Source: Syntrophaceae bacterium UBA2192 (GTDB lineage Bacteria; Desulfobacterota; Syntrophia; Syntrophales; UBA2192). From it: a stretch of DNA of 13,738 nucleotides. How positions within the stretch are numbered: position 1 is the stretch's first letter; each line of letters begins with the position of its first letter. The stretch covers positions 13,393 through 27,130 of the forward strand of contig DCVI01000053.1 in assembly GCA_002327315.1 (NCBI GenBank). The letters are read 5' to 3'. Below, piece after piece: positions 13,343 through 13,738 of the stretch. The position numbers and the translations under genes are program-made. Under the pieces are notes generated by a model, which was not told where the DNA came from, made no database searches, and worked only from the letters and a program-made list of their open reading frames with translations.

Positions 13343-13415
13343 CTATCCCCCACTTCGCTGCTATGCAGCAGTAATCCGTTGAATGGGTAATTGGTTGATT
13401 AGGCAAATAGGGGGA
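13343..13415. repeat. Short version of the palindromic element
   Basis: CTATCCCCC at the left, hairpin GCTGC-TAT-GCAGC (13357-13369), GTTGAATGGGTAATTGGTTG, then AATAGGGGGA at the right. This is the left arm of the 9023-9197 element joined directly to a right end, without the central spacer and right-arm hairpin. Confidence 0.65.
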
Positions 13416-13738
13416 CAGGACTTCCACTGGTCACCGGCCACTGTCTTTCTCTCCCACATAGCACTTCTTCACTGTCGACTGTCTGCTGAAGGCTGTCGGC
13501 TCTTTTCTTCCCGAATCCTGAAGCCCGAATCCGGAATCCCGTTTCTTTCTCCCCCACTGGTCCCTCGTTCCTTTTTGCATAACACTCCACTTCTTCACTA
13601 GCCACTAGCCACAAACCACCAGCCACTTCTGCCCTCGTCCCGACACCCTTGTCCCTGTCATATCCGACAAAATTGTCGAATCGGGGTGCATTTTAATGTC
13701 CTCGCATCCCTTTTCTTTTATGGAATCCCACGTAATTA
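13416..13738. other. Noncoding word-repeat region to the window end
   Basis: No gene is supported. It holds a CCCGAATCCTGAAGCCCGAA tract (13510-13540) shared with 7271-7300, and a 7-bp degenerate array TCACTAG, CCACTAG, CCACAAA, CCACCAG, CCACTTC (13595-13629). The last ~75 bases are more AT-rich and probably belong to the upstream region of a gene beyond the window. Confidence 0.65.
13665..13678. promoter_or_regulatory. Palindrome CGACAA-AA-TTGTCG, possible operator
   Basis: Two 6-bp arms surround a 2-nt centre in AT-rich DNA outside the repeats. It has the size and symmetry of a dimeric repressor site and may control a gene just beyond the right edge. It is not a match to any operator I can name. 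Confidence 0.3.

Overview
The window is GC-rich bacterial chromosomal DNA with ten conventional protein genes, at least four very small genes, and unusually structured intergenic DNA. No tRNA, rRNA, CRISPR array, transposase or integrase was seen. The gene set (DUF2284 Cys-rich protein, SPASM radical SAM enzyme, DUF374 acyltransferase, YceI, DUF1059, 3-hydroxyisobutyryl-CoA-hydrolase-like enzyme) together with the base composition suggests an anaerobic Gram-negative such as a Desulfobacterota/Syntrophales-type organism. This is inference; no single marker proves it.

Layout. 1-1476: a 9-bp tandem array, an HhH protein that looks chimeric, a TVP38/DedA membrane protein, then a second short array of the same 9-mer. 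1477-2387: an MdaB/NQO1-type flavin quinone reductase, convergent with a 54-aa DUF1059 protein. 2508-4594: a promoter, a 35-aa basic peptide with a 10-nt perfect Shine-Dalgarno, an overlapping radical SAM/SPASM protein, a cytosolic YceI protein and a bidirectional terminator. 4660-4923 (minus): two unrecognised small proteins of 44 and 30 aa sharing that terminator. 5073-5885: a leader with a hairpin plus T-run, then a DUF374 acyltransferase. 6159-8973: two exported hydrolases, a MetX-like alpha/beta hydrolase and a PhoA-type alkaline phosphatase. 9009-12541: an AsmA/DUF748-like protein and an enoyl-CoA-hydratase-fold hydrolase, bracketed by two identical 199-bp direct repeats. 12710-13336 (minus): a DUF2284 protein with its own promoter. 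13337-13738: repeat-derived noncoding DNA.

Two things stand out. First, 2663-3843 looks like a small RiPP-type or peptide-maturation cassette. The 35-aa ORF ends in Cys-Phe-Ser-UGA, followed by Lys-Lys-UGA, and a strong stem-loop sits at bacterial-SECIS distance downstream. If the first UGA were read as selenocysteine, the peptide would end in a CxxU motif, and its true stop would overlap a GTG start of the radical SAM gene as GTGA. This is a hypothesis; UGA as a normal stop is the default. Second, the intergenic DNA is built from reused modules: a palindromic element of about 175 bp, nine copies of a 5-3-5 hairpin with GCAGC/GCTGC arms (including one compensatory stem flip between paired copies), and degenerate tandem words. 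None of it is coding.
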